Origin: Sitta carolinensis | Taxonomy: Eukaryota; Chordata; Aves; Passeriformes; Sittidae | NCBI GenBank assembly: GCA_032173965.1 | Contig: CM063283.1 | Span: 40,917,743 to 40,981,742 of the forward strand | DNA: 64,000 nt | Direction of reading: 5' to 3' | Shown: piece by piece, positions 12,602 to 24,749 of the stretch | Layout: each line of letters opens with the position of its first letter | How positions within the stretch are numbered: position 1 is the stretch's first letter | Notes under the pieces: generated by a model | Told to the model about the DNA's origin: nothing | Seen by the model: the letters and a program-made list of their open reading frames with translations, nothing else | Databases searched by the model: none | Position numbers and translations under genes: made by a program

Positions 12602-15600
12602 CAGCTTTAACGATATGATGTAGAAATTCAGTACATATTGTCTCTTTGATAATGTTACAAAATAGGAAATTTTTGCCCCCCAAAAATTCAAACCTGTTAG
12701 CTATCCATAAAATGCACATAGCAAAGCTTTTATGTTAGAGAACATAATTCAACTTCTGAGAATTATATTTTAAGTATTTTTCATATACATATGTTAAATC
12801 CATCCCCAATCTCTACAATTGGCAAATAGGATGAGATGATCCTCAAAAATGAATAACTGTAACTAACTAGCTAAGAATCTCAGCTCACTTTCCCTGTTAT
12901 CAATGTCACTATCAACTCTCTGCACATGGAGACTATTATTGCAACTGTCATAGAATTAAATAAAATCTATCCAGCAACATCTGTCTCTTCAGAAGAAAAT
13001 ATGAATAATTTCACCAGCTTTCCCCATCTCTGCCTGCGTATTCTAATTATGATGTAATGGAGGACATCAGCAGGCTGTGGACTTGGTGATTAACCCAGGG
13101 CAGATGAGAAATAGGCATAGTGAGATGAGCAAGAAGCATAGATCCGCTCAATCAATTATCTTTTTTCTCAAGGGTCTCAAATACAGCAGTGACCTTGTGA
13201 TGGGAAACAGTAAGTTACACTTGAACCCATTTAGGAGGTCAGACATTTCACAATACATTACAGGAGCTAAATTCTTGATTTTCAATTCAGTTACACAAAA
13301 AGGAGTATTAGGTATGTATATAAAATGTAAAAAGTATATATGTATATGTTTGTGTGCACGTATATATACACACAAGTTTTTCAGGCCTATATGTTTCTAA
13401 TACAGTGATAAGCCTTTAGCTTGTTCACTTTCTTTTAACTTTTCATTAATTAGCCTACATAGCATTTCCTCCCTTGTTTGGTTCCTGTTCTGATTAAAAA
13501 TCTGTGTGTAGCTATTGAAGTAATATGGAAAATAATATGACAATGTAGCAATTAAGAGAAGAAAACAAAAAACCCCTTTGTATGTTATTTCCAGTCTTCA
13601 TGTATAAGTGTGGACATATCAACAAAATCACAGTTTTAAAGTATATTCACTTGTACTGCCTGATGTTTTAAAGACTGTGGAGCTCATTTAATTCAGATTG
13701 CAGACACATCCAGTTTCTTGCCTGAAAAGTTATCACTATAAAGCAATTGGACTAATGACACTAGATTTATTCTGGTAGCATCCTATGCTGCCTACACTAA
13801 ATGAAGCAATTCAGTGCAGCCAGACACTAATCCACAGTGTCCTATTTGGCATCATTAGTTGAAACTTTGTGATCAAAGTAGTTGTAACAGAATGGGGTAT
13901 CTACATATTAACATAGTTTCCTATATTGCTTAGTTTAAAGACAAAGTAAGAAATATCCATCACAATAAAGACAAAGAGTAAACAAGGAGAATAAATCCAG
14001 CTCATTAAAATAAATGATTTTAAGGAAAGGTGGAAGAGTTTCACAAGGGAAGTGAAAATGCCAATTCTGATCATCAGCAAGTATTTGGGGAGAAAAAATA
14101 AAAACAAACCCTCAAATGTTTTTGGCATGAGCAGGGCTCTTTCTGCTACTTCAAGTCAGTGCAACCTTTTGGTCAAATTATTAGATGGAAATAAATGTCA
14201 TAGAACTTAGCAATTTTGTAGTGCCAGATGCTGCTGTAACAAGTTTTGTTAGTTTAGATATTGAGTTGTGACTTGAAAAGCAAATGCAATGATGGAATTT
14301 GCTTTCATTTATTATTTGTTTTTATTGACTTGATTTTTCTGTCACCCATATGGGAAGATAGCCTTTACTGGAACCAAAATTTTCTCCTCAGGTTTTAGTG
14401 TGCATTTAATAAGCATTAAAGTCTTTTATTTGCTTCTGTATGTTATGAGGTGGATTGTTATGTCCATTGCAAACAGGCTAGATTTAGAAAGGGACTCTAT
14501 TACCTGCAGGTGAGGAAATACCACAATATTTTGAACTCTTGGCAAGGAATCCAATATCCAGAGTAGGTGACAAAATTCAAAGTCTGAAAGTATTATTTAA
14601 AAAGCCCCCTAACTTAGTACTGACATAAATCACCCAACACTAAGGACAGTTACCCAACAGTATTATACTCAGGACATTTTAAAATTCTTTTCCAAAAATG
14701 TAAAGCATACTTAAGTCCAGGCTGCATTTCTATCCCAGTCTTTTTCCTTCTGTACTTCCTTGGCTTTAAGTACAACTGAAAAAAACTAAAACAAGTAAAC
14801 AAACAAAAAAGAACACTAACAAAACAACAACCACCAAAAAAACCCCAACAAAACCCAGACCTAAAAATCTATCGTTATTAGCCAGAAAGAATTTAAACAA
14901 TGAAAGCCCTTTCAAATCACCTTGAATTTCATGACTAATTAATTTTCACTATTTGTTATCACTTGCAATAATCAAGCTACCTCAGAAATTTAAGCATACC
15001 AGAGACAAAGGGCTTCTTTCACCCTATTGTCTCTTATTACAATGAATCTTGGTAATTTCAGGGGTCTGAGAAACTGTGGTTATTAGAGTATAACACAAAT
15101 AAATTACTGTTAGCTTCCATGACTGGCTAGTACCTCCATATCACTGAAGCTGTTTGCATTTAATTTACTGAGGCTGATGCGAGAACAATAGTAGCCTGAG
15201 AATTGCTATTGAACCTATTCAGACAATAGGACTGAACTTTTCCCGGCTGACACTATTTAAAACATGGGGGAAGGAAATTCCTGAAGAAAAATATAATGTT
15301 ATATTGCAAAAATGCAAAGACGTTTTGGTTGACTATATATGATATCAAGAATATTGATCTGCCTTGTATTGTCATTTTGTGGCATTTTCACCAATTTGAA
15401 ACACAAATCTAAATTGCAGTTCTGTTTCACCTGAAAGCTTTAGTTATGAATTGCTCTTTTCTTATTTATTGAAGGAGGATACCAACATAATTTATTGTTT
15501 TTATTGTCAAGTCAACTCTGAATAAAGAGTTTAATAACTCTCTGAAAGAAAAAATGAAAAAAAAACCACGTATGTGAAGTTATTTGTTAGATAATTAACT

Positions 15601-16642
15601 TCTTCTGGAACATTACACTTAGTTTTTTATGTAAGTTTCAGGTGGGAGGATACCACACTTTTGCAGGGTTAAATCATAAGACAATTTAAAACAAAAAGTA
15701 ATGAATAGTTGTAAATATAATTTGATGATACCCAGAAATCACATCTGAAAAAGATTCCCTTTTCTTAATGTAGGAATCATTAAAAAACACTGCAAATAAT
15801 ATTGTATATTTTGATTTATATTTGTGAAGAGAGATTGTACTTTTGAAGCTTTCCATTCTCTGCTCTGTTAATTTAAGTAATATGATCAAGGATAAGTCAG
15901 ATAATCATCTGGTGTTTCAGTTAAAGTGAAAAACATGTCAAGAGTTTTTCCATGAAGAGAATCTTTGGAAAAAGAACAATAAATTTTGATTTTCTCAGTA
16001 CTTCCTATCTATGCAACAAGAAACAAGCTTCACAAAAGATAATATAAGAGTTTAGTTGGGAAAGGTACAGCTTGAGTTGTGGAGAAGCTCTTAAACTTGT
16101 ATCGGATTGGCAATATGGTTTTCTGTTTTGTGATCACAAGTTTTTTCTCTGTCTCATTTCTTAGTGAAAAGCCCTGCTGTTTACTTCCCACATATAGCAA
16201 GTGTTATGTCCCCTAGGTTATAATATTAAACATCCTGACACACACTTGTTTCAGTTCCCTGGATGGTGCTTTAGACTGAAATGGGTTTACTGGGTTTCCT
16301 CCAAGCTTCAGTAAAATAATATCTTTGAGTCTTTTCCACATGTTGTTTAATTAACATCTAAATTTTTTAAAGAACAAGTAGGAGGCCAAAACTGGATGTT
16401 TTTTGTGGAAAAAAATAAAGCATTGTTTAAGATTTATTGAAATAGTATCATCAGTATCAACACTTCCTTTACTAAATGAACTTTACTATTTAGTCTGTTG
16501 AAGAAGCTAATATATCAATAAAGCAGTGATCTTTTCAATCAGAATCAAAAAGAATGGCCAAGTCCTTCAAAAAATTGAAAAATATAAATTGTATTAGTTT
16601 AATTTTAGTTTTGTTTTTTATGTTGTATTATGTTATTCAATA
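12602..16642. other. AT-rich noncoding stretch with low-complexity patches
   Basis: No gene or transposable element was recognised across about 4 kb. Local features are a TA/TG-rich patch at roughly 13315-13375 and an A-rich, AAAC/CCAAA-type low-complexity patch at roughly 14775-14865. Open frames are at most about 107 codons and show no domain. Confidence 0.6.
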
Positions 16643-16648
16643 TAAGAA

Positions 16649-17319
16649 TGTTGCAACTCATGTTTGTTTTAGTTTGATTCAGTTGTTGTTATTTGATATT
16701 AATAGTTTGTTCTCCTGTTCTCCCCCATGTTCATTCCCAAGTTATGTCTTCCCACCAGTTTTCCTTTATGACTTTTCCCTGCCCTTTGTTCCATCCCCTT
16801 TCCCTATCAATCACTGTTATTCAACCCTTGTTCCAGTTCTTTCCATGCCAATCCTCCCCACAGCAATCCCTTTACCATCCCTCCCCCTGGGCGTTCTGGG
16901 GTGTCACCCAAACCTCGATGTCCCATTGGTGCCCATGACCCCTTCCCTCCTCCCATCTACCCTGATTCATCCAAAGACCCACGACTCAATCCTTCAACTC
17001 CACCCCTGAGTTGTCCTCATTGGACAATGTGTTGTACCTACTCCCTGTTTTGTGTCTGTATAAAATCCTGTGCACAGGGCTGCATGGGTCTCTTCTTCCT
17101 TGTCTCCCTTCAACCCCAATAAACCATCTGGATGGAATCTCAGACCTGGAGAGCCTCTCTCTTGCTTCTTGACCTCAACCCTGGACGTGGTGAGACACCT
17201 TTCACTTAGGAGCATCGGCTCTTAAGGTTCAACAGAAGGCACAAACCCTCAGGTGTTCCCCACACCTGGCATGGTGTAGGTGTGCTGCAAGCTAGCCTGG
17301 GCTCTGGTGAGCCACGTCA
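16649..17319 (+). mobile_element. Solo LTR, family 'A/B/C' copy C, 671 bp, divergent U5
   Basis: It starts TGTTGCAACTC and aligns with the 5' ends of copies A and B. The probable target duplication is TAAGAA (16643-16648) against CAAGAA (17320-17325), one mismatch, with the LTR ending GTCA. The 3' boundary is therefore less certain than for copy B. U3 carries the same GGTGTCACCCAAACCTCGAT and CCCATTGG blocks as copy B. A clear TATAAAA sits at 17059-17065 and AATAAA at 17118-17123. Downstream of the poly(A) signal the sequence (TGGATGGAATCTCAGACC...) no longer matches copies A or B beyond a short GGAGAGCC block, suggesting a different R/U5 subfamily or a recombinant. Open frames of up to 151 codons through U3 are incidental. 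Confidence 0.78.
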
Positions 17320-17325
17320 CAAGAA

Positions 17326-19931
17326 GTGTGAGTTGAATCTATCAAGAACAAAAGCTTTGACAAAACATCCCTACCTGAAAGATATAGACATTTATTTAAC
17401 AAAGTAAACTTAATTAATTTAAGGAAAGGATAATCCCTCCTCTTCTTCTCAGCTGCCTCTTAGCAACAACAGAACAAAATCTATCTGCCAAGGACTCACA
17501 TGAAGCTGATACTTAGCCAGCCTGGGTGCTATTCACTATTCCTAGTCTTTAGTGTCCCTGGGTGCCAAAACAAGTCATTTGGAGTTGAATGGACTTTCCA
17601 AGTTTGCATAAAACTACAGGTTTAAGGCACCACTCATTGCTTAGGCCAGGTAAAATTATTTTGCCAATTAAAGATGGTCCTTTAGCTTAGAGCTAAGCAT
17701 TATATATTACTTGCACACATTCTTACTGCAGTCTCTTTCCATTCCCAGTATCTATTTCCACAGCTTCCCATAAATTCAGTAGAAGAATGTCTTTGCAGCC
17801 ACTTTATAGTCTTCAGGAATACAGTACAAAAAATATGCATATTATCAATAAATATGCAAATCTTGATATTTCCAGAGACGTGAATGTCAGTATCTTACTG
17901 GGTTAATTTTTAGACTGGGTATAAAAAGTGGCAGATATTTTCTCAATAAGTTCAAAGAAATGACTGTTTCTGTACTATCATGGCCTTGTCTAAGGCTACA
18001 CGGGCAAATGTAGGTCATATATTCGCTTCCAAAACTAATATGTACTTGCAAAAATTTCCACTGTGTCTCCAGCAGCAACAGATAGCTCCTACTTATTTGA
18101 AGTATACATACTGCCTGCTATCTCCCTTTTAAAAGGCACTGACTTGAGGGGAAAGTAGGGTTTCTCTTATACTTGTGTTCTCTGCTGTAACAGTATTAGT
18201 AGTATTTTCTGGTATAAGTAAGCACCATTTCAGAGAAACTGTATGCTTAGTGAGATAAAATGCTACAGGACAGGGTGTGCCAACCAAAAAGAGAAAGTGC
18301 AAGGAAAAGGTCTTAGCATTTTCCAAAACTGTACTCTAAAAGCAGAAACATAGACTGACTTCCAGTGTAACTCAAAGAGATAAATTTGTTTATAAGTTCT
18401 TTTATGTCAGTTCTCAGTCTGAATTTGATCTGTATTTTAGTTTGTGTTTTAAATAAAAATAGATGTTGATTTTCTTGTTTATTTTTATTATTGTTTTTCA
18501 TGTGTGCATGTGTGAGGTGAACTTTATATAGAAAAGGCGCACTTCTTAACAATTTGACCAACTCAGATTTAATTTAATAATGAAATTTTTATAATTTGTT
18601 CCATCACAATCGGTTTGTTCATATGATATGTACCAACCTCAGAAATTTATCAAGAAGTTTTCAAACACTTTTCAAAATACTTTCTCATCAAATATGAAAA
18701 AAAAAAGGAAAGGAAAAGGTATGTTTTCATGCCACTTCCAGCATCAGGCAAACCCAGTGATTAATCATATAGCTGTAGTAATTTGTAGAAAAGACAAGTT
18801 AAAATGCCCCTCATTAATGTGTCATTTTTTTCTAAAACACCCCTTCTATGTATCTGATCTACTTCAGTAAAGGGATATGCCATGGTATTTACAAATTCAA
18901 ATCTGATGATTTTCTCAAATTAGCTTAGGGTGTCCTCTAAAATAGAGCTGCAAGTAACAGGGGTCATTAAGCTGCTGTGTGCAGAGATGTGCACTTGGAC
19001 ATTATCATTCTAGGTCACCATCCCAAAGCACTCTTGTAGCTGGACATCACTTACAATTCTACCCTTTTGTTCCATCGTCAGTCAAGCTAATGTTTACTGA
19101 AAACTTCGCACCTCCACCTCAGTGCCCAAAAGGATAAACAGTAAAGAATTTTATTTGCTATCTGCAATAGCAGTCTTTCAAAGAGTGTTAGTCCCATTAT
19201 TTTGGGGGTTCATTAATTTAATTTTTATGTTTTTCAGAGAAATCACTATTACTTAAAAATAAAAGTTAACGGGATTCTCCCACTATTATTATTAAGTCTT
19301 CTGCATATTCTCTGCTCATTTCCCTTTGTTCTGATGTTTCTGTCACTCATTTATGTCTTACTTGCTAACTCTTTAAAAATCACTGTCTACTACGTGTGGT
19401 CTACATCTTTAATACAGATTTGTGCATTGTTAATGCAGCTGCTGCCTTCGAGGATATGAATATTCATATGCAGCTCTGGAATTTCAAGGAGATAAATGTA
19501 GTTTAATAAACCCCAAATTTCAAACTTGCTGTGACCTCATCTATGTGTTGCAGTTATCACTGAATAGCTTAACCTGACCCCCTGGATTAGTTGGGCAGTT
19601 TTATTATCATGAAAAAGCTCCAGCTGAGATCACCATGTGAGGCTATCATACAATTTGTGATCTGCTAATTTGAGTGTCTGTTTTATTACTAAAACAGATT
19701 ATTCCTAACTGCTGAAAAAGCAGGACTGAAAAATAATAAACTGGACTAGTGTTTAGTTAACTAGTTATGCAAGTCCGACAGTTGCCACAGACAAAATTGT
19801 GAATTTATATTCACTATTAAGACCATCCACAAATATGATTTGAAACAGATAATTGGCTTACTTGATTTCCCTGTTATTGACTATTGTAAAATAGTCATGG
19901 AATCAAAACAGGACCAAGCAGCATGGGAAGA
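17326..19931. other. AT-rich noncoding stretch, nothing recognised
   Basis: No gene or transposon was recognised. Between about 19380 and 19700 the sequence is less repetitive and more balanced in base composition than its flanks. If any conserved noncoding element exists here, that is where I would look first, but nothing in one sequence demonstrates it. Confidence 0.5.
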
Positions 19932-21210
19932 TGTCCTGGTTTGGTCTGATTGGACAATTTTGCAATACTGACACATGATTAGACCAATGAAAAGGGCTGA
20001 TACGCCTCCAGGAATACCCATTTTTTTAGGTGAGATGCTGGAAATCCTCTCTGTTTTCCTGCTGGGTTAGCGGTTGCAGGGTGCGGCGCGGCTGGGCGGG
20101 GAAGGCGCTGCCGAGTGCCGGGAGCGGCCGCGGCCCTGCAGCCCGCCGGGGGCTGCGCCGTGGCTCCGGCAGCGCTTCCCGGCAGAGAGGAGGGGCGGTC
20201 ATCGAGCCCTGGCCTGTCACAGCTTAGCCTTGGCCGGGCGGATACGATTCAGTGGCCGCTGAAGAAACTTCCAGCATCTGAGGGCAGAAGCAGCTCTGCA
20301 GCCCCCAGCCCCGGCACGGCTGGAATTCATCGCGTCAATATTTGGGCGCGGCCGCGGCCTTTCATTAACGCTTTCCTGACGAGAGGAAACTCCCAAAGCA
20401 CGAATCGTGCCCAGCAAGAGAAAAAAATGACCGAATGAGATAGAGAGACACAGCATGATGTCATAGCAGATGTCAGGAGAGACAGAGAAAAATCTTAGGT
20501 TGGAGGAAGATTGAAGGAGTGGCCTAGTTAGGCCATAGAGAATGCATTTAATACCCTGTAACATATGAAATGCTTTTAGGGGGATGCAGAACTCTAGTCA
20601 TAGTTGTGAGTCGATGTAACTGTGATCTGTTGGAGAAATTTAACCGAGGAAGACAGAGAGAGTGGGAGATGATGCCCTCTGCTCAGTGACAGAAGATAAC
20701 CTCTGTTCTTGAGATGAAGATGAGATAGATGAAGAGAACTCTTGTTTTATACTAGAAGAAGCATCCTTAAACTGTACCCTAATAAGCTGATATGGCCCAT
20801 GAGCGGCTGTGGAAGGCTGCCTCATGGGTGGGGCTTCACAATGGAAAATTTCTTTCCACAGGGCGGGCTGTTCGGGAAGTGTGAGAGCAAGCGAACTGGT
20901 CTCTTGAGAAAAACCTCTATGGTATTTCAAGACAGACTCCTCTCTCCTTGGTGAATTGAGAAATTATTAATTTAACGGTGGTAACTGACTGAAAATCCCA
21001 GGTTTTGTCTTTTTGTATTGGAGTAAGAAAGTGAATAGTTGATGGGGGAAGAAGTGTTTTGAAGGTTTCTGATTCTTGTTTTTTTGGGTTTTTTTTTCTG
21101 TTTTTTTTTTTTTTCTTTTGTGTTAGTTAATAAAGTGTTATTACTTTCAAGTTTAAGCCTGCTTTGCTCTTGATTGGGAAATTTCAAATTGGTGAACTAA
21201 AACCATTACA
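19932..21210 (+). mobile_element. Long ERVL-like LTR (about 1.28 kb) with CpG-rich U3
   Basis: It begins TGTCCTGGTTTGG, the 5' terminus I associate with a common class of avian ERVL-type LTRs, and probably ends AAAACCATTACA, a 3' end of the same style. A poly(A) signal AATAAA is at 21129-21134, after a T-rich stretch, followed by a plausible short U5. Between 20085 and 20375 lies a GC- and CpG-rich core. I found no matching target duplication: the flanks are GAAGA before and CAAGT after, three of five bases alike, so the copy is old or the 3' boundary is off. TGG at 21216-21218 starts a tract that could be a primer-binding site. The family name is inference; that this is an LTR-type element is better supported. 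Short open frames in the GC-rich core are composition artefacts. Confidence 0.65.
20085..20375. promoter_or_regulatory. CpG-rich island inside the long LTR (possible promoter/enhancer core)
   Basis: This is the most GC- and CpG-dense segment of the whole window, with many GCGG, CCGCGG and GCCGG words (for example GGAGCGGCCGCGGCC near 20120), inside an otherwise AT-rich region. It occupies the U3 position of the LTR, where retroviral promoter and enhancer sequences lie. Survival of CpGs suggests low germline methylation, recent insertion, or biased gene conversion. Activity is not shown by the sequence. Confidence 0.4.
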
Positions 21211-21479
21211 CAAGTTGGTGTTTCTGCCCAGTTTCAAACTGAAACGGGGATGTGACATAAAGTAGCAGTCAATGGCAGTTCCAGGCCTTGAGCTTGCTAG
21301 CATATAACAAACATGCTCTTAGTCAGAAGTCTCATGTTAAGCATCTGTAGGAGGTGCTTTAAAGAAAGATGGAAGGAAGATTGTAACTGACGATGGCAGT
21401 CACAGCAAGATTATAGAACAGTGTGAAATACTGTAGTGATAAAATGAATCAGATCTTATGAAAATATAAGAAGGATTTA

Positions 21480-21854
21480 AAGGTCCTTGAATGAGTCCAG
21501 GGAAGGGGAAAAAAACCTGAGAGAAGGGCTGAAAGGAATGTCCTGTGAGTAGAAGCTGAGAACTTGGGGCTTGTCTAGTTTGGTGGAAAGGAGGCTGAGG
21601 AGCGACCTCACTGCTTCCAATCATTCCTGAGGTGAGGGGAATGGCGTCCCTGGGATCCAGTGGTAAGACAGGTGGGAATAGTTCAAAACTGCATCAGGAA
21701 AGGTTCAAACTGGACATTAGAAAGCATTTCCTTATAAAGAGTGTGGTGGGCAAACACTGGAAAAGACTTCCTAGAGAGGTGGTTGATGTCCCAAGCAGAT
21801 TTATGAAATATTACATGACACAGGCTTGTCTGTCATTGAATTATTGAATTATTA
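21480..21854 (+). mobile_element. CR1 LINE 3' fragment (plus orientation)
   Basis: Landmarks in order: GTCCAGGGAAGGG, a GAGCACAAGT-like block now eroded, AAAGGAGGCTGAGGAGCGACCT, CATCAGGAAAGGTTCAAACTGGACATTAG, CATTTCCTTATAAAGAGTGTGG, AAACACTGGAAAAGACTTCC and AGAGAGGTGGTTGATGTCCC. These are the end of CR1 ORF2 and its short 3' UTR in sense direction. It finishes in a degenerate terminal repeat (ATTGAATTATTGAATTATT) where CR1 normally has a short tandem tail. It is 5'-truncated, has internal indels and codes for nothing. It starts about 270 bp after the long LTR. Confidence 0.85.
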
Positions 21855-24749
21855 AAAAAAAAATTATAGAATGAAATTATTATGCAAAAAAGTGTGTGTC
21901 TAGTGTTATATTTTAAAAATCAGGTATTCAGAAAAATGCTATATATACTATAAAATACCATGTTGAAGTAATAAAGATATGAGGAGTCAAATGTGAAAGA
22001 ATATTTAAATCTAAGAAAATAATTGTATCTTGAAATTCTTAAGAGATAAAGCTTGAATTAAAATTTCTGTTTGAGCATTATTTTCTTCGTTCTTTCATTC
22101 TTCCAAGATAATCTGATTGTGCAAGTAATTTGTTTAGTTTTCTAAAACTATGAACATTATTTGATTTCTTAACCAAACTATTTCTTCAATAAAATGTCTT
22201 AATAATGTCCAATCTGCACTAGGTGAATTTTTTCTTCTGAAAGACTGTAGCTCCAATAATTAAGCCAGAATGAAACAATAAACCCAACAACCATTCATAA
22301 AAAGGTTAAAAATAATTTTAAAAAAATTAAAATTCTGTTGTTTTTAGTGTGAACTTTATGTGCAGTGAAAATTTGATTCTATTTCCTTATATGAGACCTA
22401 AACCAATAATTACGTTACCTACAATTTGTCAGAACAATTTCAGGGCATTCTAAATCTGATTCTCCTAAACAGGAAATATTGATACAAATTCATAGATTTC
22501 AGTGCAATAAATTAAAAACCTTAAGCTGAAATATATTTAAAAATATCAAACAGAAAAATGAGTTATAAACAATAATTAAATTTACAGGAAAGAATTTACA
22601 ATTGTGTACTGGCCACCATAAATCCTCTGACAGAGGCAGAAGTTTTGCTGTAAAAAATGATTGCTTTCAGCCAATGGTTCTTCAGCTCTGCCAGATACAA
22701 AGAGCTGCCAAGGGGAACAGGTGTCAAAATAAAGAGAATTGGAAGAGTTCTTAAGGAAACAATGATGTGAGTTAAATTAACAATGACCAGAATGTTTGTT
22801 TGGCTTGTCTAAGAATTTTTTAACTGTTATTCTTCATCAAATCTCTATTTTATGGTCTCTCTTTTCCTAATTTTTTTAGTGAATGTGTGGTTTATATTGC
22901 TTCAGTGATGCAACAAAGGTTTTATGTATTCCACTCAAATGTTAAAAATGTCATGCTTCATTCATACAAGACTGTATTGCAACTGATAGAGGCATGAAAT
23001 TGCAGTGGAATATTTTATTTTCCTTTTTTACCTTTATTTTTCTCCTTTTCTGTCCTTTATTTTTCCTTTTATAACTAACTTCTAGATCAATCACCAGAAA
23101 TCAGAGCTACTTTGTTGTTCCTGTCTCTGGATATCAGAGTGAGACAGGATTTTCAGATACACCTCCTGCAGTTCCTGAAAACAAGTTCTTGAATGTAGAT
23201 TTTATTTATTAGGAATCACTGGGGTGACCAAAAATCCAGGACCCTGGAGTGCACTGTATTGTACAGGTTAGTTTTAAAGCAGATGTGGAGATATGGAACT
23301 CTGCTGACAGTCTTAGTATTTTAATATTCTAACAACTTTGACATTTTTGAAATACTGTTTGTCTCTGACTGTACTAAAGGGATAAAAGTAATACATATGC
23401 ATAGTAGTAGAACCTGTATTTGTGTAAATGCACTTCTTCACTTCATTTCAGAACTAGACTTTATCCTGAGCTGTTTAACATCTCTCTCTACTCAATCCTT
23501 CAGTGATTCAGGCAAGATTCTGTAAAAGTGAAGAATCTCTTATGAAATATTGAACTAATCTTTTTCCCTGGAGATTTGTTTTTTTTCACTGTTTTATGGA
23601 AAACACATAAAATAATTCCAAAATCTATCTGTTAATAAAAAGTTGAATCAGCATTTTGACTTTATGTATTGTTTTATATATATATATATTCTATTCTTAT
23701 TTTTATTATTTCATTAGATGATGAGATTTTGTTAATTTTTCTTTTAACACCATTTTCTTCTAACAATTTACTTTCTCTGCCTTATATTTCTGTGTGATGT
23801 AGCATTTAATACTCTTCAGTAGGTTGAATGCCTCACTATTTTTCCTAAGATGGTTGAATAATAAATTTTAAAAACGTGTTTCCAGTTGCACATAGGTGAA
23901 ATTGATGAGTGTTAGCACTCCATTCTGTGATACAAAAATAGAAGCACCACAAAAAGTTCAATAATTGACAATCCTTCCTAGCAGTGGAATGTCACCTGCT
24001 ATCATCATGTTCTGAAAGTATCTTTGTGCATAAAAAGGCAACATGTTTACTGAAATAAAAAACAATAATAAAAAAAAAAGTTTTAAATTTTCTTATGAGA
24101 ATTACTTATGCTTTATTACTATGGCAACTATTCAGCAGTTTTAAAGGGAACACTGTAAACAAAATATGTCAAGTGAGGTACTCAAGCATTTGCAGTTAAT
24201 CTCAAATTACAATCATTCAACATCTTTCTCATTCAAATGAGAGTCAAGTCTAAAGCAGATATTTCCTTGGTACTGCATTGCTAAAATATATGTGACATAA
24301 AACTTCCAGCAGACAAACTGTTTTCATCACACAAATGACTGGCTCAAACAATTTCTTACTGTTAAATGAAATTCTAAATCTGTTATTGATGAATGTCTCT
24401 CCAAAGATAGTTCTCTCTTAAGTTGTTAAGCATAAAGACAAAACTAACCAAACCAAATAACTGTTCTCATTAACCTGTAAATTGTCACATTATCTGAAAT
24501 ATAACTGAATTGAAAACTTCAAATTTGCAAAACACTTTTTTAATCTTAATTCATTTTTGAATAGTTTATTAAGAAATTTGTAATTTATGCTGGGTTTTAT
24601 TACCAAAATGAAACAAAACAACAAAGAAGTAGTTACATCATATTTTTTTAGTATATAATTGATTTGTGGCTTATGAAACTCATAGGAAAGTTTCTTCTTT
24701 AGTAAAGACTTTGACAATGTTTTCCCACAGAATTCTCCTAGAAAAATTC
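21855..24749. other. AT-rich noncoding stretch, nothing recognised
   Basis: No gene or transposon was recognised. There is a short (TA)n run near 23676-23690, and A- and T-rich patches throughout. Open frames are below about 80 codons. Confidence 0.6.

Noticed and set aside
16554..17009. 151-codon plus-strand open frame, hydrophobic then Pro-rich
   Set aside because: It crosses the LTR border and runs through U3; no conserved domain and no coding sense.
9026..17319. Same-orientation LTRs A and C about 7 kb apart, spaced like the two LTRs of a provirus
   Set aside because: Each has its own different flanking hexamers, the R/U5 regions differ, an inverted third copy and a CR1 tail lie between them, and no gag/pol/env-like coding sequence is seen between.
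20030..20564. Overlapping open frames of 65-115 codons in the CpG-rich segment
   Set aside because: GC-rich sequence has few stop codons. Frames overlap on both strands and sit inside an LTR.
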